In this document: one piece after another, positions 1 through 5,386 of the stretch
Layout: every line of letters begins with the position of its first letter
How positions within the stretch are numbered: the first letter of the stretch is position 1
Assembly: GCA_050013615.1 (NCBI GenBank)
Contig: JBEKEX010000118.1
Span: 1 to 8,328, forward strand
Direction: 5' to 3'
Source: JBEKEX01 sp050013615
Lineage (GTDB): Bacteria > Chloroflexota > Anaerolineae > Anaerolineales > Anaerolineaceae
Length of the DNA: 8,328 nt
Notes under the pieces: generated by a model
Told to the model about the DNA's origin: nothing
Databases searched by the model: none
The model's input: only the letters and a program-made list of their open reading frames with translations
Translations under genes and position numbers: made by a program

Positions 1-248
1 GTAATGAAAACATTTTCACGGTGCATCCCCACCTTGCCGAGCAGTTCTTCCAGGAACTTGCCAGCCTGCCCGACAAAAGGACGCCCCTGTTCATTTTCAA
101 AAAAGCCCGGCCCCTCGCCAATGAACATGATCTCTGCATTGGCTGGCCCTTCACCGGGCACCGCTTTTTTGCGCGAATAGTGCAAATTGCAACGCAGGCA
201 AACGGAAACCTGTTCCGCAACTTCTTTTAACACTATATTAGCTTCCAT
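1..248 (-). CDS. Type-4 (Fe-S) uracil-DNA glycosylase, N-terminal part, cut by window edge
   Basis: The first 82 codons of a family-4 uracil-DNA glycosylase are visible; the rest lies beyond position 1. This family removes uracil from DNA (from cytosine deamination or dUTP misincorporation) and starts base excision repair. The fragment begins MEANIVLKEVAEQ and shows the CLRC pair (Cys17, Cys20) that supplies two of the four Fe-S ligands. The catalytic-site motif GEGPGFFE follows, whose two Glu residues match the conserved Glu pair of the Thermus enzyme, and then GRPFVGQAGKFL, typical of the uracil pocket. The start ATG at 248-246 has a near-perfect Shine-Dalgarno AAAGGAGG just upstream. It lies 57 bp downstream of rimI on the same strand, so it may be the last or next-to-last gene of that operon. 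The family assignment is firm; the C-terminal half cannot be judged. Confidence 0.93.
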   Translation of the reverse strand, partial: MEANIVLKEVAEQVSVCLRCNLHYSRKKAVPGEGPANAEIMFIGEGPGFFENEQGRPFVGQAGKFLEELLGKVGMHRENVFI

Positions 249-285
249 TCTGCCTCCTTTTATATCGAAAATACACGTGAATCTG

Positions 286-299
286 TTTCTTTAAAGAAA
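286..299. repeat. 14-bp perfect AT-rich palindrome between rimI and udg
   Basis: TTTCTTTAAAGAAA is a perfect palindrome in the 57-bp gap between rimI and the glycosylase gene. It has no loop, so it is more plausible as a protein site or a simple-sequence accident than as an RNA hairpin. A TATAAA box on the minus strand (264-259) follows, but it lies so close to the start codon (248) that a transcript from it would lose the Shine-Dalgarno sequence. I therefore do not call a promoter here. Confidence 0.35.
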
Positions 300-305
300 T
301 AGAAA

Positions 306-821
306 TCAAGGTTCTACTCGTAAACGCTCCAGCTCGCCGGGTACAATCGCCACCAAGGTCATCAGTAGAGCATCTTCGCCGTTGTCGGAATAATAGCGCG
401 GGCGCACGTTGGTGACCTCGAAACCGAACCGGCGGTACATCTTTTGTGCGTTGACGTTGCCGCGCCGCACTTCCAAATAAACCTGGTGCACCCCTTCCTG
501 GTAGGCTTCCAGTAATGCCGTCGCCAGCAGGTGTTTGCCGATGCCCACGTGGCGGAAATCCGGGTGGACGGCAATGGTGCCGATGTGTGCTTCGTCGATG
601 ATCAACCACAGGCACAACATGCCGGCGATCTGTTTTTCACCGTTGGCGCCGGTCGCCTCGGCCACCCAACAGCGCGAGGCCTTGTTTTCCGTCAGCTCAT
701 AGCGGAAGGAACTTTCAGGCCATGGCAGACTGAAGGAAGCTGTGTCGATGGCATGCACTTGTGGCACATCTTCCAGCACCATCTTGCGGTACTGGACCTC
801 GCGGGCAGCTTTCGCTTCCAT
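306..821 (-). CDS. rimI: Ribosomal protein S18-alanine N-acetyltransferase RimI
   Basis: A 171-residue GNAT-fold acetyltransferase that transfers acetyl from acetyl-CoA to a protein N-terminus, classically Ala1 of ribosomal protein S18. Family marks appear in order: IDTASFSLPWPESSF near residues 25-39; the acetyl-CoA pyrophosphate loop in VHPDFRHVGIG (R90-x-x-G93-x-G95); LEVRRGNVNAQKMYRRFGFE at 116-135, with Glu117 and Tyr129 at the positions of the general base and acid in E. coli RimI; and RPRYYSDNGEDALLM near the C-terminus. It runs about 15-20 residues longer than E. coli RimI at the N-terminus. The start ATG overlaps the tsaB stop by one base (TAATG). The nearest GGAGGA is 12 nt upstream, rather far, so translation is probably coupled to tsaB. 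The tsaE-tsaB-rimI order is a widely conserved arrangement and supports RimI over another GNAT enzyme. Confidence 0.93.
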   Translation of the reverse strand: MEAKAAREVQYRKMVLEDVPQVHAIDTASFSLPWPESSFRYELTENKASRCWVAEATGANGEKQIAGMLCLWLIIDEAHIGTIAVHPDFRHVGIGKHLLATALLEAYQEGVHQVYLEVRRGNVNAQKMYRRFGFEVTNVRPRYYSDNGEDALLMTLVAIVPGELERLRVEP

Positions 822-1489
822 TACCCAGGGATTTCCTCCGCCACATGCAAATAGATCGGCGACAGGGTAATAACGTCATCCACTTGGTTATCTTGATACC
901 GTTTCCAGGCAATCTCTGCCAGGTAAGACGGCCGGCGCAGGCTTTGAGCAGGCGAAGCCAGCCGTACATTCTTCCATTTTCTTCCCAACGCCTGCCGGTC
1001 GTCAGCAGAAAGTTCGCCGCACACCAGGGTCGGCTTGTGGATCTCCTGAACGAGCTCCTGTGCCGTGCACAGTTTGGCATCGCCATCCGCCTGCCAGCCA
1101 GCCTCGCCGGGCGTGTACCAGCCCACCGCCAGCCGGCTGCGTCCCGCTTGGAGCACGGCTGCCAGCGCCACGTCTTCCAGCGGTTGTGCAGCGACCAAAA
1201 AATCCAGCGTGGGCACACCGATCACCGGCAAGTGTTGCGCCAGCGCCAGCCCTTTTGCCACGGCCAGTCCGATGCGCAGACTGGTAAAGGAACCCGGTCC
1301 CAGCGCCACCGCCAGGACCTTCAACCGCTCCGGCAGCATCCCGGAGCGCTTGAAAAGCGAATCGATGGCCGGCGCCAGCTCGACGGTGTGATGGTTCTGG
1401 GTCTGCCAGACCGTCTCGCTGAGCACCTGGGAGCCATCGAAGAGCGCCAGGCCCATCCATTGTGTGGAGGTGTCAATTGCCAACAGCAT
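821..1489 (-). CDS. tsaB: tRNA t6A37 threonylcarbamoyl transfer complex subunit TsaB (YeaZ)
   Basis: A 222-residue ASKHA-fold protein. TsaB forms a heterodimer with TsaD and, with TsaE, moves the threonylcarbamoyl group made by TsaC onto A37 of ANN-decoding tRNAs; it is a cytoplasmic scaffold rather than the catalytic subunit. Visible marks are the N-terminal LLAIDTST strand (residues 2-9), the NHHTVEL segment (32-38), and the hallmark GPGSFTSLRIGLAVAKGLA (64-82), followed by GVPTLDFL. The length is normal for bacterial TsaB. The start ATG sits 2 bp after the tsaE stop, and its Shine-Dalgarno GGAGGT overlaps the end of tsaE, so the two genes are co-transcribed and probably translationally coupled. 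The stop overlaps the rimI start by one base. The partner gene tsaD is not in the window. Confidence 0.96.
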   Translation of the reverse strand: MLLAIDTSTQWMGLALFDGSQVLSETVWQTQNHHTVELAPAIDSLFKRSGMLPERLKVLAVALGPGSFTSLRIGLAVAKGLALAQHLPVIGVPTLDFLVAAQPLEDVALAAVLQAGRSRLAVGWYTPGEAGWQADGDAKLCTAQELVQEIHKPTLVCGELSADDRQALGRKWKNVRLASPAQSLRRPSYLAEIAWKRYQDNQVDDVITLSPIYLHVAEEIPG

Positions 1490-1491
1490 GC

Positions 1492-1986
1492 TTAACCTCC
1501 AAACACCTGCTTACGGAAATGAAAAAGCAATTGCTCGTAATGCAATCCTTTGGCGTTGAAGACCATGCCGCGCTGCTCGTCAGCCAGCCAGCGCATGGCT
1601 ACCCACAAGACTTCCTTGGGCAGTACCGCCTTGATCCGTTCTGCCCATTCCACCACCATGGCACTTTGTTCCAACAAAGCATCCAGGTCCAGGTCTTCGG
1701 CTTCAGCCGCATCACGCAGTCGGTATGCATCCAGGTGAGAAAGTTGGTGCCCATCGGGTCGGCGGTATACGTTCACCAGCACAAACGTTGGGCTGGAGAC
1801 CATATCCATGGAGCCCCATCCCTGGGCAATACCCTGCATCAACGTCGTCTTGCCGGCCCCCAAATCACCGGAAAGGCAGATCACGTCACCCCGTTCCAGC
1901 AATGCGCCCAGGCGCATCCCCAGCCGGCGCGTCTGTTCGGCGCTGCGGCTGATGAACTCCAGGGTGTTTTCATCCATGATGGGCAT
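1492..1986 (-). CDS. tsaE: tRNA t6A37 biosynthesis ATPase TsaE (YjeE)
   Basis: A 164-residue P-loop ATPase whose ATP hydrolysis resets the TsaBD complex between rounds of t6A37 synthesis. Residues 40-47 form the Walker A motif (GDLGAGKT), residues 64-68 the SSPTF switch segment, HLDAYRL (84-90) carries the conserved Asp86, and VVEWAER (111-117) is the family Walker B-like VEW motif. I chose the ATG at 1986-1984; a second in-frame ATG three codons later (MDENTLEF) is possible. Neither ATG has a Shine-Dalgarno sequence. Instead a TATAAT box lies 6 nt before the first ATG, which suggests a leaderless transcript starting at the AUG. It is the first gene of the compact tsaE-tsaB-rimI run and lies 51 bp downstream of the DUF951 gene on the same strand, so read-through from there is also possible. 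Confidence 0.96.
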   Translation of the reverse strand: MPIMDENTLEFISRSAEQTRRLGMRLGALLERGDVICLSGDLGAGKTTLMQGIAQGWGSMDMVSSPTFVLVNVYRRPDGHQLSHLDAYRLRDAAEAEDLDLDALLEQSAMVVEWAERIKAVLPKEVLWVAMRWLADEQRGMVFNAKGLHYEQLLFHFRKQVFGG

Positions 1987-1992
1987 GAGCGT

Positions 1993-2021
1993 ATTATAAG
2001 GCAGAGGGGGTGGATAAACAA
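1993..2021 (-). promoter_or_regulatory. Candidate sigma-70 promoter for tsaE-tsaB-rimI, leaderless geometry
   Basis: On the minus strand a perfect -10 hexamer TATAAT (1998-1993) is preceded, after exactly 17 bp, by TTGTTT (2021-2016), which matches three of six -35 positions including the key TTG. The expected start point, about 7 nt downstream of the -10, coincides with the A of the tsaE ATG at 1986. The box lies in the 51-bp gap between DUF951 and tsaE. The sequence match is seen directly; promoter activity and leaderless initiation are inferred. Confidence 0.6.
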
Positions 2022-2037
2022 GTCGCGCCTGGAAATC

Positions 2038-2274
2038 TCAGCCCTGCGACGCCTCGCCCGACTCACCATGGTCGCGCGGCAGCAATTTCTTCATCCGATG
2101 TGAAAGTTCGCGCCGGGTCAACATCACCCGGTGGCCGCACTGGCAGCATTCCAAGCCAATATCCGCCCCCAACCGCACCACTTTCCATTGATAACTGCCA
2201 CATGGATGCGGCTTGCGCAATTGGACGATATCCTCAAGCTGAAGGTCTGGCAACACGGTCAGATTATAACCCAT
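2038..2274 (-). CDS. DUF951 family protein (function unknown)
   Basis: A 78-residue protein of the DUF951 family, small conserved proteins found mainly in Firmicutes and Chloroflexota with no established function. The family core is clear: LEDIVQLRKPHPCGSYQWKV at 13-32, RLGADIGLECCQCGHRVML at 34-52, then a basic helix RRELSHRMKK. Cys25 in HPCG together with Cys43, Cys44 and Cys46 could form a zinc or other metal site; this is inference. The last dozen residues (about 67-78) are a polar, acidic-rich tail beyond the usual domain. I start at the ATG at 2274-2272 because family members begin with a short lead-in to DIVxLKKPHPCG and AGGAAGG lies 8 nt upstream; a longer reading frame continues upstream but would overlap the divergent protease gene. 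The start codon lies in the loop of a perfect inverted repeat (2262-2283). Confidence 0.88.
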   Translation of the reverse strand: MGYNLTVLPDLQLEDIVQLRKPHPCGSYQWKVVRLGADIGLECCQCGHRVMLTRRELSHRMKKLLPRDHGESGEASQG

Positions 2275-2283
2275 GTTATAATC
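2262..2283. repeat. Perfect 9-bp inverted repeat with 4-nt loop at the divergent junction
   Basis: The arms GATTATAAC (2262-2270) and GTTATAATC (2275-2283) are exact reverse complements around the 4-nt loop CCAT. Read on the minus strand the loop is ATGG, so the DUF951 start codon lies wholly inside the loop of a possible mRNA hairpin, with the Shine-Dalgarno just 5' of the stem. Read on the plus strand the right arm contains the -10 box of the divergent protease gene. It could be an operator for both genes, a translational hairpin, or both. Confidence 0.7.
2274..2282 (+). promoter_or_regulatory. Candidate extended -10 promoter for the M50 protease gene
   Basis: TGTTATAAT is a perfect extended -10 element (TGn followed by TATAAT at 2277-2282). 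No good -35 hexamer lies 16-18 bp upstream, which is tolerated at extended -10 promoters. Transcription would start near 2289, giving a leader of about 20 nt with GGAG at 2301-2304 before the ATG at 2309. Confidence 0.55.
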
Positions 2284-2308
2284 CTTCCTACGAGTTCCAT
2301 GGAGTATC

Positions 2309-2941
2309 ATGTTAGGTCTGAGTTTAAGTGAGCTTGTTACCCGCCTGATCACTTTGGTGATCGCACTTTCATTCCACGAATTTTCCCATGCCTGGACGGC
2401 CAATGCATTTGGTGACGACACGCCGCGTGCCAATGGCCGCCTCACCCTCAATCCCCTGGCGCACCTCGACCCCATTGGCAGCTTGATGCTAATCCTGGTA
2501 GGGTTCGGCTGGGCCAAACCGGTGCCCATAGACCCCTATAACCTCAACCGCCGCTCGCCTTCGGCAGTGCTGTGGGTTTCGTTGGCCGGGCCATTCTCCA
2601 ACTTCCTTTTAGCGATGCTGGCAGCCATTCCATTACGGTACGGCCTCATTGCCGGCCAACCCACTCTGGAAAATTTCCTCCTGGAGTTCATGTGGATCAA
2701 TTTGGTCCTGGCGCTGTTCAATTTGATCCCCCTCTATCCCCTGGACGGCGAAAAAATTGCATCCTATGCCTTTCCGCCAGCGTTGGGCGCTTTCCTTGAT
2801 ACCATTCGCCCTTATAGCACGTTCATTCTTATTGCTGTGTTCTTCGTACTGCCTTATTTGGGCGTAGATGTCTTCGGAACAGTCATAAATCCGGTTCTCG
2901 TACGCCTTTCAGGTCTGCTGCTCGGCTCGAATTTTTATTAA
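2309..2941 (+). CDS. M50 family (site-2 protease-like) membrane zinc metalloprotease
   Basis: A 210-residue integral membrane protein of peptidase family M50, short form without a PDZ domain. These proteases cut substrates within or next to the membrane. The zinc-binding HEFSH is at residues 23-27 in the first membrane helix. The third ligand Asp146 is in NLIPLYPLDGEKI (138-150), matching the family NxxPxxPLDG motif. Between them are NPLAHLDPIGSLMLILVGFGWAKPVPIDP (about 48-76) and LAGPFSNF (93-99), both typical of this subgroup. About five to six hydrophobic segments are visible. The start ATG has GGAG 4 nt upstream and a candidate extended -10 promoter close by. It is divergent from DUF951 (34-bp gap) and 30 bp ahead of the GIY-YIG gene on the same strand. 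The substrate cannot be told from sequence; a link to DUF951 is only positional. Confidence 0.93.
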   Translation: MLGLSLSELVTRLITLVIALSFHEFSHAWTANAFGDDTPRANGRLTLNPLAHLDPIGSLMLILVGFGWAKPVPIDPYNLNRRSPSAVLWVSLAGPFSNFLLAMLAAIPLRYGLIAGQPTLENFLLEFMWINLVLALFNLIPLYPLDGEKIASYAFPPALGAFLDTIRPYSTFILIAVFFVLPYLGVDVFGTVINPVLVRLSGLLLGSNFY

Positions 2942-2971
2942 TGCTCACCAGTAGCCGCCAAAGGTGGGGAA

Positions 2972-3223
2972 ATGCCTTTCTTTTGTTACATCGTCGAATG
3001 TGAAGATGGCAGTTTTTACACCGGCTGGAGCACCGACCCGGTGCGCCGCGAGCGGCAGCACAACAAAGGGACCGGCGCCCGTTACACCCGTGTGCACCGC
3101 CCCGTCCACCTGGTGTACGTAGAGCCCCAGGCCGACCTGCACGCCGCCTTGCGGCGCGAGCGTGAACTGAAAAAGCTATCCCACCAGCGCAAGCAGCAGC
3201 TCGTCGAGAAAGCCACGAACTAA
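2972..3223 (+). CDS. GIY-YIG nuclease family protein (UPF0213/YhbQ-like)
   Basis: An 83-residue stand-alone GIY-YIG domain of the UPF0213 (YhbQ-like) type. The GIY and YIG elements appear as CYIV (5-8) and FYTGWS (15-20). They are followed by the conserved Arg25/Arg26, His30 in RRERQHNKGTGARYTR, RPVHLVY (43-49), and Glu63 in ALRREREL, the expected metal-binding Glu of the fold. The C-terminus is a lysine-rich helix. E. coli YhbQ-type proteins are thought to act on DNA, but the physiological role of the family is poorly known. The Shine-Dalgarno AAAGGTGGGG ends just before the ATG. The gene lies 30 bp after the protease gene, so they are probably co-transcribed. Confidence 0.93.
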   Translation: MPFFCYIVECEDGSFYTGWSTDPVRRERQHNKGTGARYTRVHRPVHLVYVEPQADLHAALRRERELKKLSHQRKQQLVEKATN

Positions 3224-3268
3224 CAGGCAGGCTCCCCCGCGTCCCCTATACCCAATCCCAGCAAGAGC

Positions 3269-3274
3269 TATAAT
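3269..3274 (+). promoter_or_regulatory. Candidate -10 box upstream of galK
   Basis: A perfect TATAAT lies in the AT-rich 91-bp gap between the GIY-YIG gene and galK; transcription would start near 3281, giving a leader of about 34 nt. The hexamer 17 bp upstream (CTATAC) is a poor -35 and there is no TGn extension, so the call rests on the -10 alone. Confidence 0.4.
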
Positions 3275-3314
3275 TAAAATAAGAAATTATCCTTAAATCT
3301 TAAGCGGGGCAACA

Positions 3315-4475
3315 ATGGAAATCAAGAAGTTGCAAGAAATCTTACCATCCGCAAAACTCCTCTCAACAGCGCCGGGGCGGGTCAACCTGTTGGGCGAGCA
3401 TGTGGACTACAATGGCGGCATGGTGCTGCCGGCAGCCATCAATCGCGCTGTGCACATCGCTGCCGAGCCAATGCCCGGCAACCACATTGCATTGACAGCA
3501 TTGGATCTGGGTGAAAAGGTGGAGTTTGCCACAACCGATCTCAATAGCCGGATGGACGTACATGGCAATACGCTGCCCCCCTGGGCGCTCTACCCCGCCG
3601 GGGTTGCCTGGGCGTTGAAGCAGCGCGGCCTAAAACTCAGCGGCATGAATGCCGTTTTCACCTCTGACGTGCCTATCGGCGCCGGGTTGAGCAGTTCGGC
3701 CGCGGTGGAGGTGGCATTCGCTTTCCTGTGGCAGGCCATCTCCGGCTGGGAAATGGATCGTATGAAGCTGGCCCTGGCTTGCCAGGAGGCCGAAAACCGT
3801 TACGTCGGCGTCAACTGCGGCATCATGGACCAATTCGCCAGCGCCAACGGCGTGGAAGACCATGCTTTGTACTTCGACACCCGCAGCCTGGAATGGCATC
3901 CCGTGCCGCTGCCGCCGGATACAGTCATCGTGATCGCCGATTCCGGTGTCCGCCGCTCGCTGACCAACTCGGCTTACAACGACCGGCGAAAGGCGTGTGA
4001 AGAAGCGTTGGCGCTCCTGAAGCGCGACCTGCCCGAGATCCGCGACCTGCGAGACGTCAAACCCGATGTATTCAGACAATTGGAGCATAAACTGCCGGAA
4101 GTCACCCGCAAGCGTGCCCGCCACGTGGTCAACGAATGTGCCCGCATGGAAAAAGTGACCAATGTGCTGCAGCGCGGTAACGCCGAAGCTTTCGGTAAGC
4201 TCATGCTGGAATGCCACGCTTCTCTACGAGACGATTACGAGGTCAGTTGCAAGGAATTGAACATCCTGGTCGAGCTTGCTCGGGAGTTAACTGGTTGTTA
4301 TGGGGCGCGTCTTACCGGCGCAGGTTTCGGCGGCTGCACCGTGAACCTGGTGAAAACCGACCAGGCAGAGCTTTTCATCAAGCGTCTCAAAGAGGGTTAC
4401 CGGCTGGCTACCAATCACCAGGCGGATGTATATCTATGCCGCGCCGGCCAGGGCGCTTCCGTTGCGAAATTGTAA
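3315..4475 (+). CDS. galK: Galactokinase
   Basis: A 386-residue GHMP kinase that phosphorylates alpha-D-galactose to galactose 1-phosphate with ATP, the first committed step of the Leloir pathway, in the cytoplasm. The galactokinase signature APGRVNLLGEHVDYNGG covers residues 19-35; it has Val where most homologues have Thr (GEHTDYN). The ATP-binding GHMP motif GAGLSSSAA is at 122-130, the catalytic Asp172 is in CGIMDQFASANG (168-179), and the C-terminal LTGAGFGGCT is at 332-341. Arg22 and Asp172 match the catalytic Arg/Asp pair of characterised galactokinases. The length is normal. The Shine-Dalgarno is weak (GCGGGG several nt before the ATG). Neither galT nor galE is adjacent, so the rest of the pathway must be elsewhere or the kinase works in galactose salvage. 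It converges on the phosphoribosyltransferase gene. Confidence 0.96.
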   Translation: MEIKKLQEILPSAKLLSTAPGRVNLLGEHVDYNGGMVLPAAINRAVHIAAEPMPGNHIALTALDLGEKVEFATTDLNSRMDVHGNTLPPWALYPAGVAWALKQRGLKLSGMNAVFTSDVPIGAGLSSSAAVEVAFAFLWQAISGWEMDRMKLALACQEAENRYVGVNCGIMDQFASANGVEDHALYFDTRSLEWHPVPLPPDTVIVIADSGVRRSLTNSAYNDRRKACEEALALLKRDLPEIRDLRDVKPDVFRQLEHKLPEVTRKRARHVVNECARMEKVTNVLQRGNAEAFGKLMLECHASLRDDYEVSCKELNILVELARELTGCYGARLTGAGFGGCTVNLVKTDQAELFIKRLKEGYRLATNHQADVYLCRAGQGASVAKL

Positions 4476-4484
4476 ATACCCCAC

Positions 4485-4524
4485 AAAAAAAGAAGTACCC
4501 GGCATCTCGAGAGATACCGGGTAC
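4485..4524 (-). terminator. Intrinsic terminator of the phosphoribosyltransferase gene
   Basis: A 14-bp stem with one mismatch is formed by 4495-4508 and 4511-4524 around a TCGA turn. On the minus strand it starts 8 nt after the stop codon at 4533 and is followed by TTCTTTTTTT (4494-4485), giving a textbook rho-independent terminator. In the plus direction the hairpin is followed by mixed sequence without a T run, so it should not terminate galK efficiently by the intrinsic mechanism. Confidence 0.88.
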
Positions 4525-4532
4525 CGAATGGA

Positions 4533-5087
4533 TTATTCTGAAAATACCGGCAGATGGCCCAATGAGATGATATTGGCCCATTTGGCGCGTTCCCCCTCGG
4601 TCATGATGGCAGCTTCTGCAACCACCTTGGCGCCAGCTTTTTGCATGATCAGGCGCATGCCCTGCAGCGTCGAGCCGGTGCTGATCACGTCGTCCAGGAT
4701 CACCACTGCCTTCCCTTCGATCAGTTTGCGGTCCTTTTCGTCCAGGTATAACGTCTGCGGCGCACCGGTAGTGATGGAAAGCGTCTCAGCTTGAAGGGCG
4801 TTGCCCATGTAGGGTTTGTAGCTCTTGCGCAGGATCACGTAGGGTTTGTGGTTCTCCACCGACATGGCATACGCCAGAGGGATGCTCTTAGACTCGGCAG
4901 TGACCACGACATCATACGTGACATTCTTCATCTTCTCCACCAGCGCCTTCGCACATGCCTGCACCAGTTCTGTGTCGCCTAGAATGTTCAAAATGGCAAT
5001 ACGCAAGCCGGTCTTAATCTCAAACAATGGCAGGTCGCGGTGCACGCCAGCAATTTCAACAGCATAAGTTGATCGTTTCTCGTTCAT
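4533..5087 (-). CDS. Type I phosphoribosyltransferase, adenine/xanthine PRTase-like
   Basis: A 184-residue type I phosphoribosyltransferase, expected to join a purine base to PRPP in nucleotide salvage. The 13-residue PRPP-binding motif VVILDDVISTGST is at 128-140. The segment YVILRKSYKPYMGN (83-96) has the Arg-Lys pair placed before the flexible loop as in Apt and Xpt enzymes. DVVVTAESKSIPLAYAMS (59-76) takes the place of the PPi-loop strand, where Apt usually reads GIEARGF. I chose the ATG at 5087-5085, which has GGAGGAAG 5-10 nt upstream; a longer frame reaches 5144 but its extra 19 residues do not look like the family. Adenine is the most likely base, but hypoxanthine/guanine or xanthine cannot be excluded from sequence. 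The gene is transcribed alone and ends in a strong intrinsic terminator. Confidence 0.88.
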   Translation of the reverse strand: MNEKRSTYAVEIAGVHRDLPLFEIKTGLRIAILNILGDTELVQACAKALVEKMKNVTYDVVVTAESKSIPLAYAMSVENHKPYVILRKSYKPYMGNALQAETLSITTGAPQTLYLDEKDRKLIEGKAVVILDDVISTGSTLQGMRLIMQKAGAKVVAEAAIMTEGERAKWANIISLGHLPVFSE

Positions 5088-5129
5088 GGACTTCCTCCAA
5101 AATAAAGTAGGGCATCCCGGCCCCCAAGC

Positions 5130-5167
5130 GATTAAGTGTAACATAATTCTTGTCCAGGCACTTAATC
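5130..5167. repeat. Perfect 9-bp inverted repeat with 20-bp spacer upstream of the PRTase gene
   Basis: GATTAAGTG (5130-5138) and CACTTAATC (5159-5167) are exact reverse complements separated by 20 bp, starting 42 bp before the PRTase ATG. The spacer contains, on the minus strand, TATGTT (5145-5140), a four-of-six match to a -10 box, without a good -35 partner. The arrangement resembles an operator straddling a promoter; no regulator is identifiable. Confidence 0.45.
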
Positions 5168-5212
5168 ATCCACGGAACGATCCAGAGCAAACACATCTAA
5201 AATATATTTTCA

Positions 5213-5275
5213 TAAGATGAAAAATCTTACCCAACCCCTAGCCCCGCCCCAGGGAGGGGGAATGGGCTTAAAAGC
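5213..5275. repeat. GC-rich repeat-like intergenic element
   Basis: An abrupt change from AT-rich sequence to C-runs then G-runs: ACCCAACCCCTAGCCCC followed by GCCCCAGGGAGGGGGAATGG, bordered on the left by TAAGAT/ATCTTA. Elements of this wording (ACCCAACCCCTAGCCCC ... GGGAGGGG) occur repeatedly between genes in many Chloroflexota and Cyanobacteria; that is background knowledge, and only one copy is in this window. It can fold through its CCCC and GGGG runs. Translated on the minus strand it reads PPPWGGARGWVRF, a sequence typical of spurious genes called on such repeats. Confidence 0.5.
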
Positions 5276-5329
5276 TATCAATGCATTCCGAAAATAAGAT
5301 GCAGTTGCCCTATGGGATGATTTAAACGG

Positions 5330-5360
5330 AACCGGCCCGTCCGCTACAGACGAGCCAGTT
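5330..5360 (-). repeat. 12-bp imperfect inverted repeat, better paired as minus-strand RNA
   Basis: Arms at 5330-5341 and 5349-5360 enclose a 7-nt loop. As plus-strand RNA there are two C-A mismatches, but as minus-strand RNA both become G-U pairs, so all 12 positions pair. This bias hints at a minus-strand transcript here. No U-run follows, so it is not a standard terminator. Confidence 0.4.
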
Positions 5361-5386
5361 TTATCCAGGGTTTCCAGCTCTTGCAT

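Noticed and set aside
761..1495. Long plus-strand open frame (244 codons) across rimI and tsaB
   Set aside because: It is antisense to clear rimI and tsaB genes, with no recognisable domain of its own.
2275..2529. Upstream extension of DUF951 to a 163-residue protein
   Set aside because: The extra 85 residues would run antisense through the M50 protease gene and have no family support. The ATG at 2274 has an SD and gives the normal domain length.
3630..4217. Long minus-strand open frame inside galK (195 codons)
   Set aside because: galK is unmistakable on the plus strand with all catalytic motifs; the antisense frame is a by-product of GC-rich codon use.
5088..5144. Longer start for the phosphoribosyltransferase (19 extra residues)
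   Set aside because: The extra residues (MLHLIAWGPGCPTLFWRKS) do not resemble the family N-terminus, and the ATG at 5087 has a strong GGAGG just upstream.
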